Shown: positions 15,115-24,044, counted from the first letter of the stretch. The stretch: 29,211 bases of DNA from JBKGYG01 sp046546235 (GCA_046546235.1 JBKGYG010000018.1:1-29211), one strand, 5' to 3'. Made by a program: numbers and translations. Notes: generated by a model from the sequence alone, not told the origin.

Positions 15115-18100
15115 GTGAAAACTTCTAATCAAGAAGGGGTAATTACTATATTTTTAAGTCTAATTATTCTTATGATGTTATGCATTATTGCCACTACAGT
15201 AGAAACAACAAGGATACGTATAGCAAAAGCACAAGTTGAAAGGTCGCTTAATACAGCAATGAATTCAGTATTGGCAGAATATGACTCGGAGTTAATGGAC
15301 GAGTACGGTATTATGACACTAGATGGCAGCTATGGTACTAATACATTAAATACAGCAAATATGGAAGAAAAATTAGAATATTATTTACAACGTTCCCTCC
15401 AACCATCAAAAGATTTAGATGATGGAAATTTTATATATCAATTATTTTTAAAAGATAATGATAATTTTATTGACCTAAATAGATATAACATAAAATCTGT
15501 TGGGGTTAATAGTTTAGAAAATATAACAGATAAAACAGAAGCAGAAGTTTTTAAAAACCAGATAGTTGAATATATGAAGTATAGAGGCCTTTGGTTATTA
15601 GCTGAAGAATTTTTGGATAAACTTGATTTAGTTAGTAAATCTGCAAAAACCGCCGAGGTTATACAAAAGAAGGCAGAAGTAGAGGAAAAAGCAGAGGATG
15701 TTGGCGAAGACTTACTATCTTTAATGACAGAAATTGATGGTGTAAAATTTGATAAGGATAATAAAGTTGAAATAAAAGATGGTAAAGTAATTATAAGAGA
15801 TACATTTGCTAAAAAATTTATTTTTAGTGGAAGCGAATATAAATCTAAACCTACGAACCATAATGCATTTAGCAATGAAATTGAAAGAAAGATGATAAAT
15901 GTACCAAAAAAAGTAATTAGCGTAAATAGCTCATTACAAGATTTGTTTGATAATAGCGTAGAGTATTATAAATTAGAAAAAGAATTAGAGAAACTAGAAG
16001 ATGAAAAAAGTGACCTAGAAGAAGATGAAAAAATATTAGAAGAAAAAATAACAGCTACCAATGAAGAAATTAATATGTACGAAGGAATATTAGAATCTAA
16101 AGAAAGTTCTGATACTGAAATCATGGGTGCTCATAATGCAATTGAAGGGTTTAAGAAGAATATCTCAGGAGATGAAGAAGAATTAGAAGTTAAAAGAAAA
16201 GAGATAAGTAATGTAAAAAAAGAAATACAAAAATGTGAATCTGAAATTGAAAACATATTAATGATAATTAGTGAAAATACATATCAGGAAGATATGGCGT
16301 ATCTTGTCAGTGAGCTAGATAAAATTAAAACAGTTAATGAAGACGCATTAGATAATTTAGAGGATATTCAAGATTCAATTGATGAAGTTAAAAAGTCTAT
16401 TGATGAATTTGATAATGAGTTAGATACTAATCAAGAGGAAATGGTAGGCAATACATATAACTCTATGAAAAATGATCTGACCAATTTAAAAAGTGAAATA
16501 GGAATTCAAGATAATGGTGATGTAAACTTAGATTATTTTGGAAACTTAATTGCAATAAAAGAAACATTATCATCTAATTGTGATTTTTTAACAAGTGATT
16601 TAGTTAAAGAGATTGAAGAATATTCTAACGAAGACTTCATGAAAAATCTAGATGAATCAGCTAAAGAGATGGTTGATAAAGAAAATAATGACAACTCGGT
16701 TTCTCCAGTTGATGAATGGATAGAAGAGATAACTAATTACTTTGATGAATTAGAATCCAAATATAGCATAAATAGCTTATATTTCGATTATAGTGAGTTT
16801 AATATACAAAAACAAGAGCTTTTGGAAGAACAAACTGATCCTAGAGAAAATAATGAAATAAAAAACACAGAAACTATGATAGATAATGCTGCTCCAGAAG
16901 AGGTCAAGGATTTAGGTAAAGAATTTGAGAACGCAGAAATACTTCCAACACAAAAGCTTAAAAATAAAAAGAAAGAAATTAGTATCGAAAAGGCCTCATT
17001 TAAGGATAATTTAGGTTTCATAGATAAAGCATTAGATTACTTAGTTGATATAGGGGCGTCTATAGTAAAAGAAGTTAAAGATTTGCCCAAAGAGCTATTA
17101 ATAAATGAGTATATAATGGGAAACTTTAGATCTTCGGTTGATCATTTAGACGGAGGTGAAGAATTAACTCTTAGTAATTATAAATTAGAGGATCATTACT
17201 TAGATTATGAAGTTGAATATATACTTGAAGGTCATTTTAATGAACAAAATAACCTTAAAATCGTTTCAAATAGAATTATGTTTATTAGATTTGCAATGAA
17301 TCTTATACATATAATAGCAGACCCTGAAAAAAGAACTGAAGCTTTTAGTTTAGCAATGCTTTGTATTGGATGGACCCCGTTGCCATTTCTTGTATATATA
17401 GTACAATTTCTTATTATGTGTGCTTGGAGTTATGGGGAGTCTTTTATAGATTTAAAAATGCTTTTAGATGGAGAAAGAGTAGCATTTATAAAAACTAAAG
17501 AAGACTGGGTACTTAGCATAAATGGAATAACCCAATTTGCCCTAGATAGTGCTACGAAAGAAGCAAATAAAAAGGTAAATGAAGGTATAAATAAGGCTGT
17601 AACAAAGGCAAATGAGTTTATAGATGATCTTGGGGAGGGTATAGGTGAAGATTTAAAAGTTTATGCCAATAAACAGATAACAACAGTATTTGATGAAGCA
17701 TATCGTCTCAAAGATGAAGCTAGTGATTATATAGATCAGCAAGTAGATGCAGCTTTGGATGAAGTAATAAATGCTGTAAGTAAAGATATTAAAAACCCTA
17801 ATATTGATTTGGAAATAATATATAATAATAACGGTAATGACTTAATTGATGAAATTATACAAAAAGTTAATAACAAAAGAAATGAATTATTAGATGGCAC
17901 AGTAAATGAAATGATAAATATTAAAAAAGAAATATTTGATTCAATAGAAGGGAAAATAAGTCAAGCTAAAAATATAGTATCTCAAAAGGTTGATTCAGCT
18001 ATTGATAATGGAATAGGTGAAGTTAAGAAAGAATTAAAAGATACGATTGGATCAACAGGAAATAAAATTGGAACTATAGCTACAGACACAATAGATGAGT

Positions 18101-18483
18101 ATAGTAAAAAGCTTAAAGATAAAATAGATACAAATGTCAAAAGTTCGGTATCAGAGACAATAAAGACTGGGGATTCAAAAGATGAGTCGTTTTTGGGAAA
18201 ATATAATATAACATTTTCTTATGAGGATTATTTAAGATTATTTCTTCTTTTTGTAGTTAATGATACATCCAAGCTTTATAGAACAATGGATTGTATTCAG
18301 ATGAATAAAGGAATAGAAAGAGGAGAGGACTTTAGTTTAGAAAATCAAATATTCGCATTTAATGCTACAGTTCAAGTGGAAATGGATTATATTTTTTTTG
18401 ATCTAGGGTTTATGCCTGATGAGGCGAAGGACTTAGGAAAGACTAAACATATAATCAATGCAAAGATATCAAATTCTTACTAA
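15115..18483 (+). CDS. DUF5702-type Tad locus protein, very long with coiled coils
   Basis: A 1122-residue protein starting at GTG 15115 after GGGGGGAG. The N-terminus (GVITIFLSLIILMMLCIIAT, then RIAKAQVERSLNTAMNSVLA and LMDEYGIMTLDGSYG) is what I recognise as the start of DUF5702 proteins, found in clostridial Tad loci. It gives one membrane segment with the rest outside. Residues about 281-400 form a strongly charged coiled coil. Residues 745-773 are hydrophobic (LPFLVYIVQFLIMCAWSYG), and 812-1030 are amphipathic helices rich in Asp/Asn/Lys. The end (YEDYLRLFLLFVVNDTSKLY) is again typical. The N-terminal segment resembles a pseudopilin but has Phe, not Glu, at +5 after the Gly, so normal prepilin processing is doubtful. 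The role is unknown; an assembly scaffold or pilus-base protein is inference. Confidence 0.75.
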   Translation: MKTSNQEGVITIFLSLIILMMLCIIATTVETTRIRIAKAQVERSLNTAMNSVLAEYDSELMDEYGIMTLDGSYGTNTLNTANMEEKLEYYLQRSLQPSKDLDDGNFIYQLFLKDNDNFIDLNRYNIKSVGVNSLENITDKTEAEVFKNQIVEYMKYRGLWLLAEEFLDKLDLVSKSAKTAEVIQKKAEVEEKAEDVGEDLLSLMTEIDGVKFDKDNKVEIKDGKVIIRDTFAKKFIFSGSEYKSKPTNHNAFSNEIERKMINVPKKVISVNSSLQDLFDNSVEYYKLEKELEKLEDEKSDLEEDEKILEEKITATNEEINMYEGILESKESSDTEIMGAHNAIEGFKKNISGDEEELEVKRKEISNVKKEIQKCESEIENILMIISENTYQEDMAYLVSELDKIKTVNEDALDNLEDIQDSIDEVKKSIDEFDNELDTNQEEMVGNTYNSMKNDLTNLKSEIGIQDNGDVNLDYFGNLIAIKETLSSNCDFLTSDLVKEIEEYSNEDFMKNLDESAKEMVDKENNDNSVSPVDEWIEEITNYFDELESKYSINSLYFDYSEFNIQKQELLEEQTDPRENNEIKNTETMIDNAAPEEVKDLGKEFENAEILPTQKLKNKKKEISIEKASFKDNLGFIDKALDYLVDIGASIVKEVKDLPKELLINEYIMGNFRSSVDHLDGGEELTLSNYKLEDHYLDYEVEYILEGHFNEQNNLKIVSNRIMFIRFAMNLIHIIADPEKRTEAFSLAMLCIGWTPLPFLVYIVQFLIMCAWSYGESFIDLKMLLDGERVAFIKTKEDWVLSINGITQFALDSATKEANKKVNEGINKAVTKANEFIDDLGEGIGEDLKVYANKQITTVFDEAYRLKDEASDYIDQQVDAALDEVINAVSKDIKNPNIDLEIIYNNNGNDLIDEIIQKVNNKRNELLDGTVNEMINIKKEIFDSIEGKISQAKNIVSQKVDSAIDNGIGEVKKELKDTIGSTGNKIGTIATDTIDEYSKKLKDKIDTNVKSSVSETIKTGDSKDESFLGKYNITFSYEDYLRLFLLFVVNDTSKLYRTMDCIQMNKGIERGEDFSLENQIFAFNATVQVEMDYIFFDLGFMPDEAKDLGKTKHIINAKISNSY

Positions 18484-18523
18484 ATTAATCTGCTAGGATG
18501 AGGGGTTTGGGGGAGAGTATTTT

Positions 18524-19690
18524 ATGAAAGAAAAGTACAAAAATGGGTCTTTAACAATAGAAGCAGCTTTTGCTCTACCTATTTTTATATTTGCGGTTAT
18601 CTTTGTTGCTTATTTTATGAGGGTAATCTATATTCAAGATAATGTTCAACACGCTTTAGACCAAACAGCAAATCAACTAGCAGTATATGGGTATGGCTAT
18701 GAAAAAATGGGATTAGCGGATGCACAACAAGACGTTTACTCTAACTACAAAAACAATTCCCAAGAGCTAGTAAATTCAATTGATAAACTTATAATTCAAG
18801 GAAATGAGTTCGTAGAAAATGTTAATAACGGATGGCGAATAGAAGATAATATATCAGAACTTAATTCTGTTAATATTGAAGAAAAAAGCACCAATGGGGG
18901 TTTAACGGGATTTATTAGTAGTTATAAACAAAGGGTTGTAAACGTAATAGATGATATAACTAATACCTTTCAAGGTTTTATGAACAATGTAAATGAGATA
19001 ACAAAAGGGATAAAAGATATAATATCTTATAAAAATCAGCTAGGTGATTATGCTAAAAGAGATGCTTTAGAGTTTCTTATTGACACCATAGGTATTCAAG
19101 GTGCCAAGCATATATTTAATAATTATATAAGTGAAACACAAATAGAGAATTATAATATAAAAGGAGATGCAAAAGGATTAGATTTTGGAAGGTCTCAGTT
19201 TATGATGGAAGATGACGAGATAGATTTGGTAGTAGCTTACAGTATAAAAGTCCCTATACCATTAAAAGTAGTTGATGAAATACCTATTATTCAAAGAGCA
19301 ACAGTAAGGGCATGGACAGGTAATAAAGATATTAAAGGAAGTTCATTTCAAGAGGAAGAAAATAAAGAATATGTATATGTGACAGATTCAGCATTAGAAG
19401 ACAAAGAAAAAACTACTTATCATTATGAAGGTTGTTTTCATATAAACAAAATAGTAGAGGGTGTACAATTTAAAGAAATAAAAGAAACTATGAAACACTG
19501 TGAAAACTGTATAAACCCAAAAGATGTTATACCTAGTGAAACAACGGTATACATAACAAAAAGAGGTGGAGAAAAATATCATCTTGATCCAAATTGCGGA
19601 GCAATAACCAGATATGTGATAAAGATGCCTTTAGAAGAGTTAGACAACCCTGTTATATGTAGTGTTTGTGCAGATGAACAAAAGGAGTGA
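18524..19690 (+). CDS. TadE-like pseudopilin with two C-terminal His/Cys modules
   Basis: A 388-residue protein. NGSLTIEAAFALPIFIFAVI at residues 7-26 is a TadE-like prepilin start; cleavage after G8 leaves Glu at +5. A beta-rich middle part follows, with DLVVAYSIKVPIPLKVVDEI (234-253). Residues 283-388 contain two tandem modules. Module 1 has YH 299-300, C304 and C326-x2-C329; module 2 has YH 352-353, C358 and C379-x2-C382. Each begins with the same strand (VYVT, VYIT). The His/Cys spacing resembles the small metal-binding modules at the ends of some secreted clostridial proteins (YHxxxC...CxxC), so zinc binding or disulfide pairing is plausible. TadE-like proteins are minor pilins that seed the filament. 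This one may display the modules at the tip, which is inference. Ribosome site GGGGGAGAG. Confidence 0.8.
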   Translation: MKEKYKNGSLTIEAAFALPIFIFAVIFVAYFMRVIYIQDNVQHALDQTANQLAVYGYGYEKMGLADAQQDVYSNYKNNSQELVNSIDKLIIQGNEFVENVNNGWRIEDNISELNSVNIEEKSTNGGLTGFISSYKQRVVNVIDDITNTFQGFMNNVNEITKGIKDIISYKNQLGDYAKRDALEFLIDTIGIQGAKHIFNNYISETQIENYNIKGDAKGLDFGRSQFMMEDDEIDLVVAYSIKVPIPLKVVDEIPIIQRATVRAWTGNKDIKGSSFQEEENKEYVYVTDSALEDKEKTTYHYEGCFHINKIVEGVQFKEIKETMKHCENCINPKDVIPSETTVYITKRGGEKYHLDPNCGAITRYVIKMPLEELDNPVICSVCADEQKE

Positions 19691-19698
19691 TATTTAGT

Positions 19699-20283
19699 AT
19701 GCAATATATAATACCTATAGTAATTGCAATATTATTAACATCTTTTACCTATGAAGTAAACAATTATAAAAAAAGCAAAAAAATATTTGTAGTTTCTATG
19801 TTAGTAGGGGTGTGCATGGGATTGTCAATATTGAGACTATACGCATTATATGATTTAACATATTATTTCTTAATGAGCGCACTTATAATAACTTTTTTGT
19901 CTATATGTAGTATTAAAGATATAAAGGAGAAGTTAGTTCCTATAAATTATATTATTATAACTTTTTGTTTGGGATTAATTATGATTTATTTTAATCCTAA
20001 TATAACTTTAAAAGATGCATTATTTGGAGTAAGTATTGGACTTGCGTTTAATTTATTAGGGTTTATAACAAAAAATTCTATAGGACAAGGTGATGGATTA
20101 GTTATAAGTGTTGTAGGAGTTGTACTTGGGTGGCAAATGACCATAGCGATATTATTATATGGACTAGTTTTTTCTGGTTTATATGGTGGATTTTTATTGA
20201 TATTTATTAAAAAAAACAGAAAAACAAAAATCCCATTTATTCCTTTTTTGTTATTAGCAACAGGATTAATTTACTTGATATAA
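19699..20283 (+). CDS. Second prepilin peptidase, A24 family
   Basis: A 194-residue integral membrane protein with six or more hydrophobic segments. The catalytic aspartates are D74 in CSIKDIKEKLVP and D132 in the GxGD motif (GQGDGLVI). SIKDIKEKLVPINY is closer to the motif of classical type IV prepilin peptidases (DIxxxxIP) than TadV is. I prefer the ATG at 19699 over a GTG at 19687, because AAAGGAG (19681-19687) can serve only the ATG. The gene lies between the two TadE-like genes, so it may process them, while TadV processes Flp. That division is inference. Confidence 0.85.
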   Translation: MQYIIPIVIAILLTSFTYEVNNYKKSKKIFVVSMLVGVCMGLSILRLYALYDLTYYFLMSALIITFLSICSIKDIKEKLVPINYIIITFCLGLIMIYFNPNITLKDALFGVSIGLAFNLLGFITKNSIGQGDGLVISVVGVVLGWQMTIAILLYGLVFSGLYGGFLLIFIKKNRKTKIPFIPFLLLATGLIYLI

Positions 20284-20354
20284 AAGCAATAAAAGAAAAA
20301 CTTATGTAGAGATGTCCCGAAGTTAATTAAGTGGTTAAGGGAGAGAAGATTTAT

Positions 20355-20996
20355 ATGAGACAAAAATGTTCCCAAGGGAGTTTTACTGTAGAAGCTTCGT
20401 TAATTATGCCCATAGTGATATTTGTAATAATTTCTCTTATATATATGGGGTTTTATATGCATGATGTGGCATATTTGCAATCAGTAGCAAATAATGCATC
20501 TATGAAAAGTGCAAAAGCTATGGCATATAAAAATAGAGAAATTGATGAAGGGAATATAGTATATTCAGACATAGATGATAGGGTTAATATATATTGGAGG
20601 TTTTCAAACAAAAGTTATAGAGAAATAGAGTCTTCTGTAAAAGCGTATATTGTAGAAAAAATAGGTAGCAAGTGTTTTGGGGTGCCGATGAATAAGGATA
20701 GTGCACTTTCTAATATTAACATTAAATTAATAAAAGAAAGAGTAATGAATAAATATATAACTATTCAGTTGGAATCAAACTTTCAAACACCTTTTGATTT
20801 CATTCCAAGATTATTAAATGGTGGAGAAGAGTTAAAAATAACGGTGAAATCAAAATCAGTTATGCCTGATGCCTCAGAATTTATTAGAAACACTACATTA
20901 ATTGATCAAATATCTGATGACGTAAAAGTATTACGAGAAGCAAAAAATATATATGAAAAGTATGTTAATGAAGTAATAGAAACATTAAAAAAATAG
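20355..20996 (+). CDS. Second TadE-like pseudopilin
   Basis: A 213-residue protein. QGSFTVEASLIMPIVIFVII at residues 7-26 is the prepilin start: G8 cleavage site, Glu at mature +5, then a hydrophobic helix. The rest is soluble and presumably extracytoplasmic, with a beta-rich stretch YITIQLESNFQTPFDFIPRL. Two cysteines (C5 in the leader, C113 in GSKCFGVPM) are present, but the His/Cys modules of the other TadE-like protein are missing. I choose ATG 20355 after GGGAGAG (20339-20345) rather than an in-frame GTG at 20331. It is a likely minor pilin partner of the modular TadE protein, in the manner of the TadE/TadF pairs of other systems. Confidence 0.8.
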   Translation: MRQKCSQGSFTVEASLIMPIVIFVIISLIYMGFYMHDVAYLQSVANNASMKSAKAMAYKNREIDEGNIVYSDIDDRVNIYWRFSNKSYREIESSVKAYIVEKIGSKCFGVPMNKDSALSNINIKLIKERVMNKYITIQLESNFQTPFDFIPRLLNGGEELKITVKSKSVMPDASEFIRNTTLIDQISDDVKVLREAKNIYEKYVNEVIETLKK

Positions 20997-21011
20997 AGAG
21001 GGAGAATAATA

Positions 21012-22466
21012 ATGAGAGAGTTATATCAATTTAAAGTTAGTTATGATCGAGATATACAACATAATTACATAGTGCTAAAAACAAATAATAAAAACTTTGA
21101 TGAAAACAATTATCAACTACAAATGTTAACTCATAATACAATAGAAGGATGTATTGCCATAGATGTTCGAGGCCATAATGAAGACGTTGAACTATATTAT
21201 GATATAACATCAAAACAACCCTTAAGTGAATTATTAAGCAAAAAAGAAATTACAACAGAACAAATAAAAAAGCTACTAAAAAAAATAATATGCACACTCG
21301 AAAACAGTCGAAAATTTTTATTAAAAGAAGATAATTACATAATAAATAAAGACTATATATTTATTGAACCTTATAATTGGGAAGTGTTTTTATGCTATAT
21401 ACCAGAGGTAAGAAATCCAAGAAATTTAGCAGATCAAATGAAAGACCTTATAGAATATCTGATGGATAATACTTCTCAAGAAGAAAAGGAAGCTATAATA
21501 CTAATACATAAGCTTTATAAAATTACAAAAAAAGGGAACTTTACCATAGGAGATTTAGAAAATATTATAAAAGAAAATCATTTTCAAGATGAAACACCTA
21601 GGAAATCATTAGACTTGCAACAAGCCCAAGAAGTTAAAGACATAGAAGAAATTAATAAAGTCAATAAAACTCCATCAGAAAATTCAAAATCAACTCCTTT
21701 AAATATGCCAATAAAAAAAGAAAAAGTAACGGAAGAAAAAGAAGTTAAGATTTTTCCTTTTACAATAAAAGTAATTACAGGAATTATACAAGTAGCATTA
21801 TGTATACTAATATATTTGTGTATCTCTTCAGAAGTGTTTGTTAATGAAGCAACAAGAAAGTTAGATATAACCAAACTAGTAGCTTTTGTTGTTATATTAC
21901 TAGTTATAGATGGATATGTTTTATCTAAATTATTTAATGAAAAAAATAAAATTATTAAATTAATCGAAGAAGAAAGGGAAATCCCCATACAACCTGAAAT
22001 ATCAAATCAATATCTCAACCTTAATAAAAGAACTTTGCAAAGTGTAGAAGAAAGTAATGATATAACAATTAATAATAAGGAAAAAGTTCAAGATGATAAT
22101 TTTGAAGGAACTACTTTATTACAAGAACAAGAAGAAATAGCTACAACGTTATTAACAGATAATGAAGAAGATTTGGCATATTTAGTAGCTAATAAAAATG
22201 GTGTAGAAGAAGAAATTTGTATTAATAATACACCATTTATAATAGGTAAATTATCATCACAAGTTGATTATGTTATTGACAACCCTACAATTAGTAGAAT
22301 TCATGCAAAAATAATACAAAATAGTAATGAATATTATCTTATAGATTTAAACTCAAGAAATGGAACATTTATAAATGGAAAAAGAATTAATAATGGAGGG
22401 AAAGAACTTATAAGGGTTGGAGATATTATTAAGTTTTCTGATAGAACATATACTTTTAAGAAATAA
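21012..22466 (+). CDS. DUF6382-type/FHA domain membrane protein
   Basis: A 484-residue protein. Residues 1-190 match what I know as DUF6382 (YQLQMLTHNTIEGCIAI, LYYDITSKQPLSELL, DNYIINKDYIFIEP). Two membrane segments lie at 251-273 and 288-307, with both ends predicted in the cytoplasm. The C-terminal FHA domain, 392-484, recognises phosphothreonine peptides: S428-R429-x-H431 and N450-G451-T452 are the binding signatures, but the usual Arg after IG is Lys (K413). In the linker just before the FHA domain two T-T-L-L repeats occur (residues 367-370 and 378-381), similar in position to the phosphorylated ETTS motif of GarA. It is followed after 22 bp by a PP2C phosphatase gene, which fits a phospho-switch acting on the pilus apparatus. 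Confidence 0.82.
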   Translation: MRELYQFKVSYDRDIQHNYIVLKTNNKNFDENNYQLQMLTHNTIEGCIAIDVRGHNEDVELYYDITSKQPLSELLSKKEITTEQIKKLLKKIICTLENSRKFLLKEDNYIINKDYIFIEPYNWEVFLCYIPEVRNPRNLADQMKDLIEYLMDNTSQEEKEAIILIHKLYKITKKGNFTIGDLENIIKENHFQDETPRKSLDLQQAQEVKDIEEINKVNKTPSENSKSTPLNMPIKKEKVTEEKEVKIFPFTIKVITGIIQVALCILIYLCISSEVFVNEATRKLDITKLVAFVVILLVIDGYVLSKLFNEKNKIIKLIEEEREIPIQPEISNQYLNLNKRTLQSVEESNDITINNKEKVQDDNFEGTTLLQEQEEIATTLLTDNEEDLAYLVANKNGVEEEICINNTPFIIGKLSSQVDYVIDNPTISRIHAKIIQNSNEYYLIDLNSRNGTFINGKRINNGGKELIRVGDIIKFSDRTYTFKK

Positions 22467-22488
22467 TGAATTTATAAGTGAGGGTAAT

Positions 22489-23265
22489 ATGAAGAAAAAC
22501 AATATAGAAGTAGGAGCTTGTTCTCATAAAGGACATTATAAAAAAGAGAATCAAGACCGTTTAATTGTAAAAATAGGTGAAGATGCTATAGGAGAATTTG
22601 GCTTATTTGCAGTTGCTGATGGGGTTAGTAGTTTTATAAAAAGTAGTAAGGCAAGTCAATATATAATTGAGCAGATAGACTTGTTTTGGACAAAGGAAAT
22701 GTCCAAAAGCATATATAAGAGCAATAATACAATAAAGATAATAGAAAAAATAATAACTACTATTAAAAATAGTCATAATTACATAATTAATACTTTGCAG
22801 AATGAAAGACTAGGAACAACTTTATCATTATTATTTGTTAGACAAGGAAGTTATGGAATTATTCATATTGGAGACTCAAGAATATATGTATATAAAAATA
22901 GAAAGTTAATACAACTAACTAAAGACCATACTTATGTACAGGGTTTAATAGATAAAAACAAAATAAGTCAAAAGAATGCCAAAAAAAATTCCAGAAGACA
23001 TATTCTCACTCAATGCATTGGAGGGTCACCTATAATTACATTAGATAGTAAAATAGGTCAAATAAGTAATGAAGACATTTATCTTATTTGTTCGGATGGA
23101 TTATATGATGAGATAAAAGAAAAGGAAATAGTAAAGATTTTAGATAAAGTAGCTAAAAAGAAGATAACATCTCAAGAGGGAGTTCAGGTGTTGTTAAAGA
23201 GTGTTCTTAATAAAAAAGCGAAGGATAATATTACTATTATTATTGTTAAGGGAGGATATTTTTAA
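22489..23265 (+). CDS. PP2C-family serine/threonine phosphatase
   Basis: A soluble 258-residue phosphatase of the PPM family, like Stp/PrpC, which removes phosphate from Ser/Thr on proteins using two Mn2+/Mg2+ ions. The motifs appear in order: ENQDR with D23, FAVADGVSS with D44-G45, LGTTLSLLFV (108-117), HIGDSRIY (126-133), LTKDHTYV (143-150), LICSDGLYDE with D203-G204, and AKDNITIII with D246-N247, so all the metal ligands are present. I start at ATG 22489 (GTGAGGG before it); an earlier in-frame start overlaps the FHA gene and adds 24 residues with no PP2C match. It is likely to oppose a Hanks-type kinase encoded elsewhere, with the FHA protein as reader. The next gene overlaps its stop (TAATG). 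Confidence 0.9.
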   Translation: MKKNNIEVGACSHKGHYKKENQDRLIVKIGEDAIGEFGLFAVADGVSSFIKSSKASQYIIEQIDLFWTKEMSKSIYKSNNTIKIIEKIITTIKNSHNYIINTLQNERLGTTLSLLFVRQGSYGIIHIGDSRIYVYKNRKLIQLTKDHTYVQGLIDKNKISQKNAKKNSRRHILTQCIGGSPIITLDSKIGQISNEDIYLICSDGLYDEIKEKEIVKILDKVAKKKITSQEGVQVLLKSVLNKKAKDNITIIIVKGGYF

Positions 23266-24044
23266 TGAAGCTTAAAAGAATAATTAACTTATTAGGTTTT
23301 GTAGGAGTTTTTCTGTTTCTTATAATAGTAATAAATGGAGAAATGACCCCTTTTGCAAGTAAAAAAGTAGTGTTAGTAGATATATTAGAGGGTTTAACAG
23401 AAAATGAAGGGTTAACTTTAGATTATGAAGTAATTATAAATGAGGATAATGATATATTAGGCAGTACAAAAATAGAAGGGAAGACAATTTTAGATTTAAA
23501 GAATAGCGAACAATCAGGAGAATTTTATATATTTACCGATATAGTTGAGATGGATATATTTGAAGGGGCATATTATTTAGATTCAGAGTACATAGCGATA
23601 AGTTTACCAAGAGTATTAGAAGAGCCTTATTTTATTGATGTGTGGGAAAGTGATCAAAAAGGGACTAATATTGAAGAAGATTTTGATGTTTTTCAAGAAG
23701 TGACTGATAGTAAATATAATGGGAGGGTTCCAGTAAAAATCACCAATACAAACAACAAAGAGCAAAACATATGGTTATATGAATATGAGTACATTTTAGA
23801 TATTGAGAATATAAAAGAATGGGTCAATACAGATATAATGGAAGCCCTAGGAGAAAACATTAACATATTCAATTCATTAAATCATAAGCTAAAAGGAATT
23901 ATATATGTAGATAAAAATAGAGATGTTAAGAAGATAATAATACAGTCAATTGATAAAGAAACAACCTCTATAGTATGTGAAATAACTATACAGATAAATG
24001 AACTTAAAAATGAAGAAATTAATTTAAATAAGATAGTCAGGTAA
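23265..24044 (+). CDS. Membrane-anchored protein of unknown function
   Basis: A 259-residue protein with an N-terminal hydrophobic segment (residues 8-24) flanked by Lys/Arg, so it is either a signal anchor or a signal peptide without a clear cleavage site. There is no lipobox cysteine. The rest is acidic and predicted to be mostly beta strand, with strands of alternating hydrophobic residues (ILDLKNSEQSGEFYIFTDIV; KLKGIIYVDKNRDVKKIIIQ). The pattern vaguely resembles LolA/LppX-like half-barrel proteins, but I cannot assign a family. Its ATG overlaps the PP2C stop, and a GGGAGGA ribosome site lies within the phosphatase gene, so it is translated with it and probably belongs to the same pilus or phospho-control unit. 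It is the last gene of the operon. Confidence 0.6.
   Translation: MKLKRIINLLGFVGVFLFLIIVINGEMTPFASKKVVLVDILEGLTENEGLTLDYEVIINEDNDILGSTKIEGKTILDLKNSEQSGEFYIFTDIVEMDIFEGAYYLDSEYIAISLPRVLEEPYFIDVWESDQKGTNIEEDFDVFQEVTDSKYNGRVPVKITNTNNKEQNIWLYEYEYILDIENIKEWVNTDIMEALGENINIFNSLNHKLKGIIYVDKNRDVKKIIIQSIDKETTSIVCEITIQINELKNEEINLNKIVR

Noticed and set aside
15438..15875. Minus-strand frame of 145 codons inside the DUF5702-type gene
   Set aside because: Ser/Leu-rich antisense translation typical of a shadow of an Asp/Lys-rich coding region.
20284..20354. Similarity of GATGTCCCGA here to the hairpin arm at 29095-29102
   Set aside because: Only about eight bases agree and the pairing partner is missing, so it is most likely coincidence.
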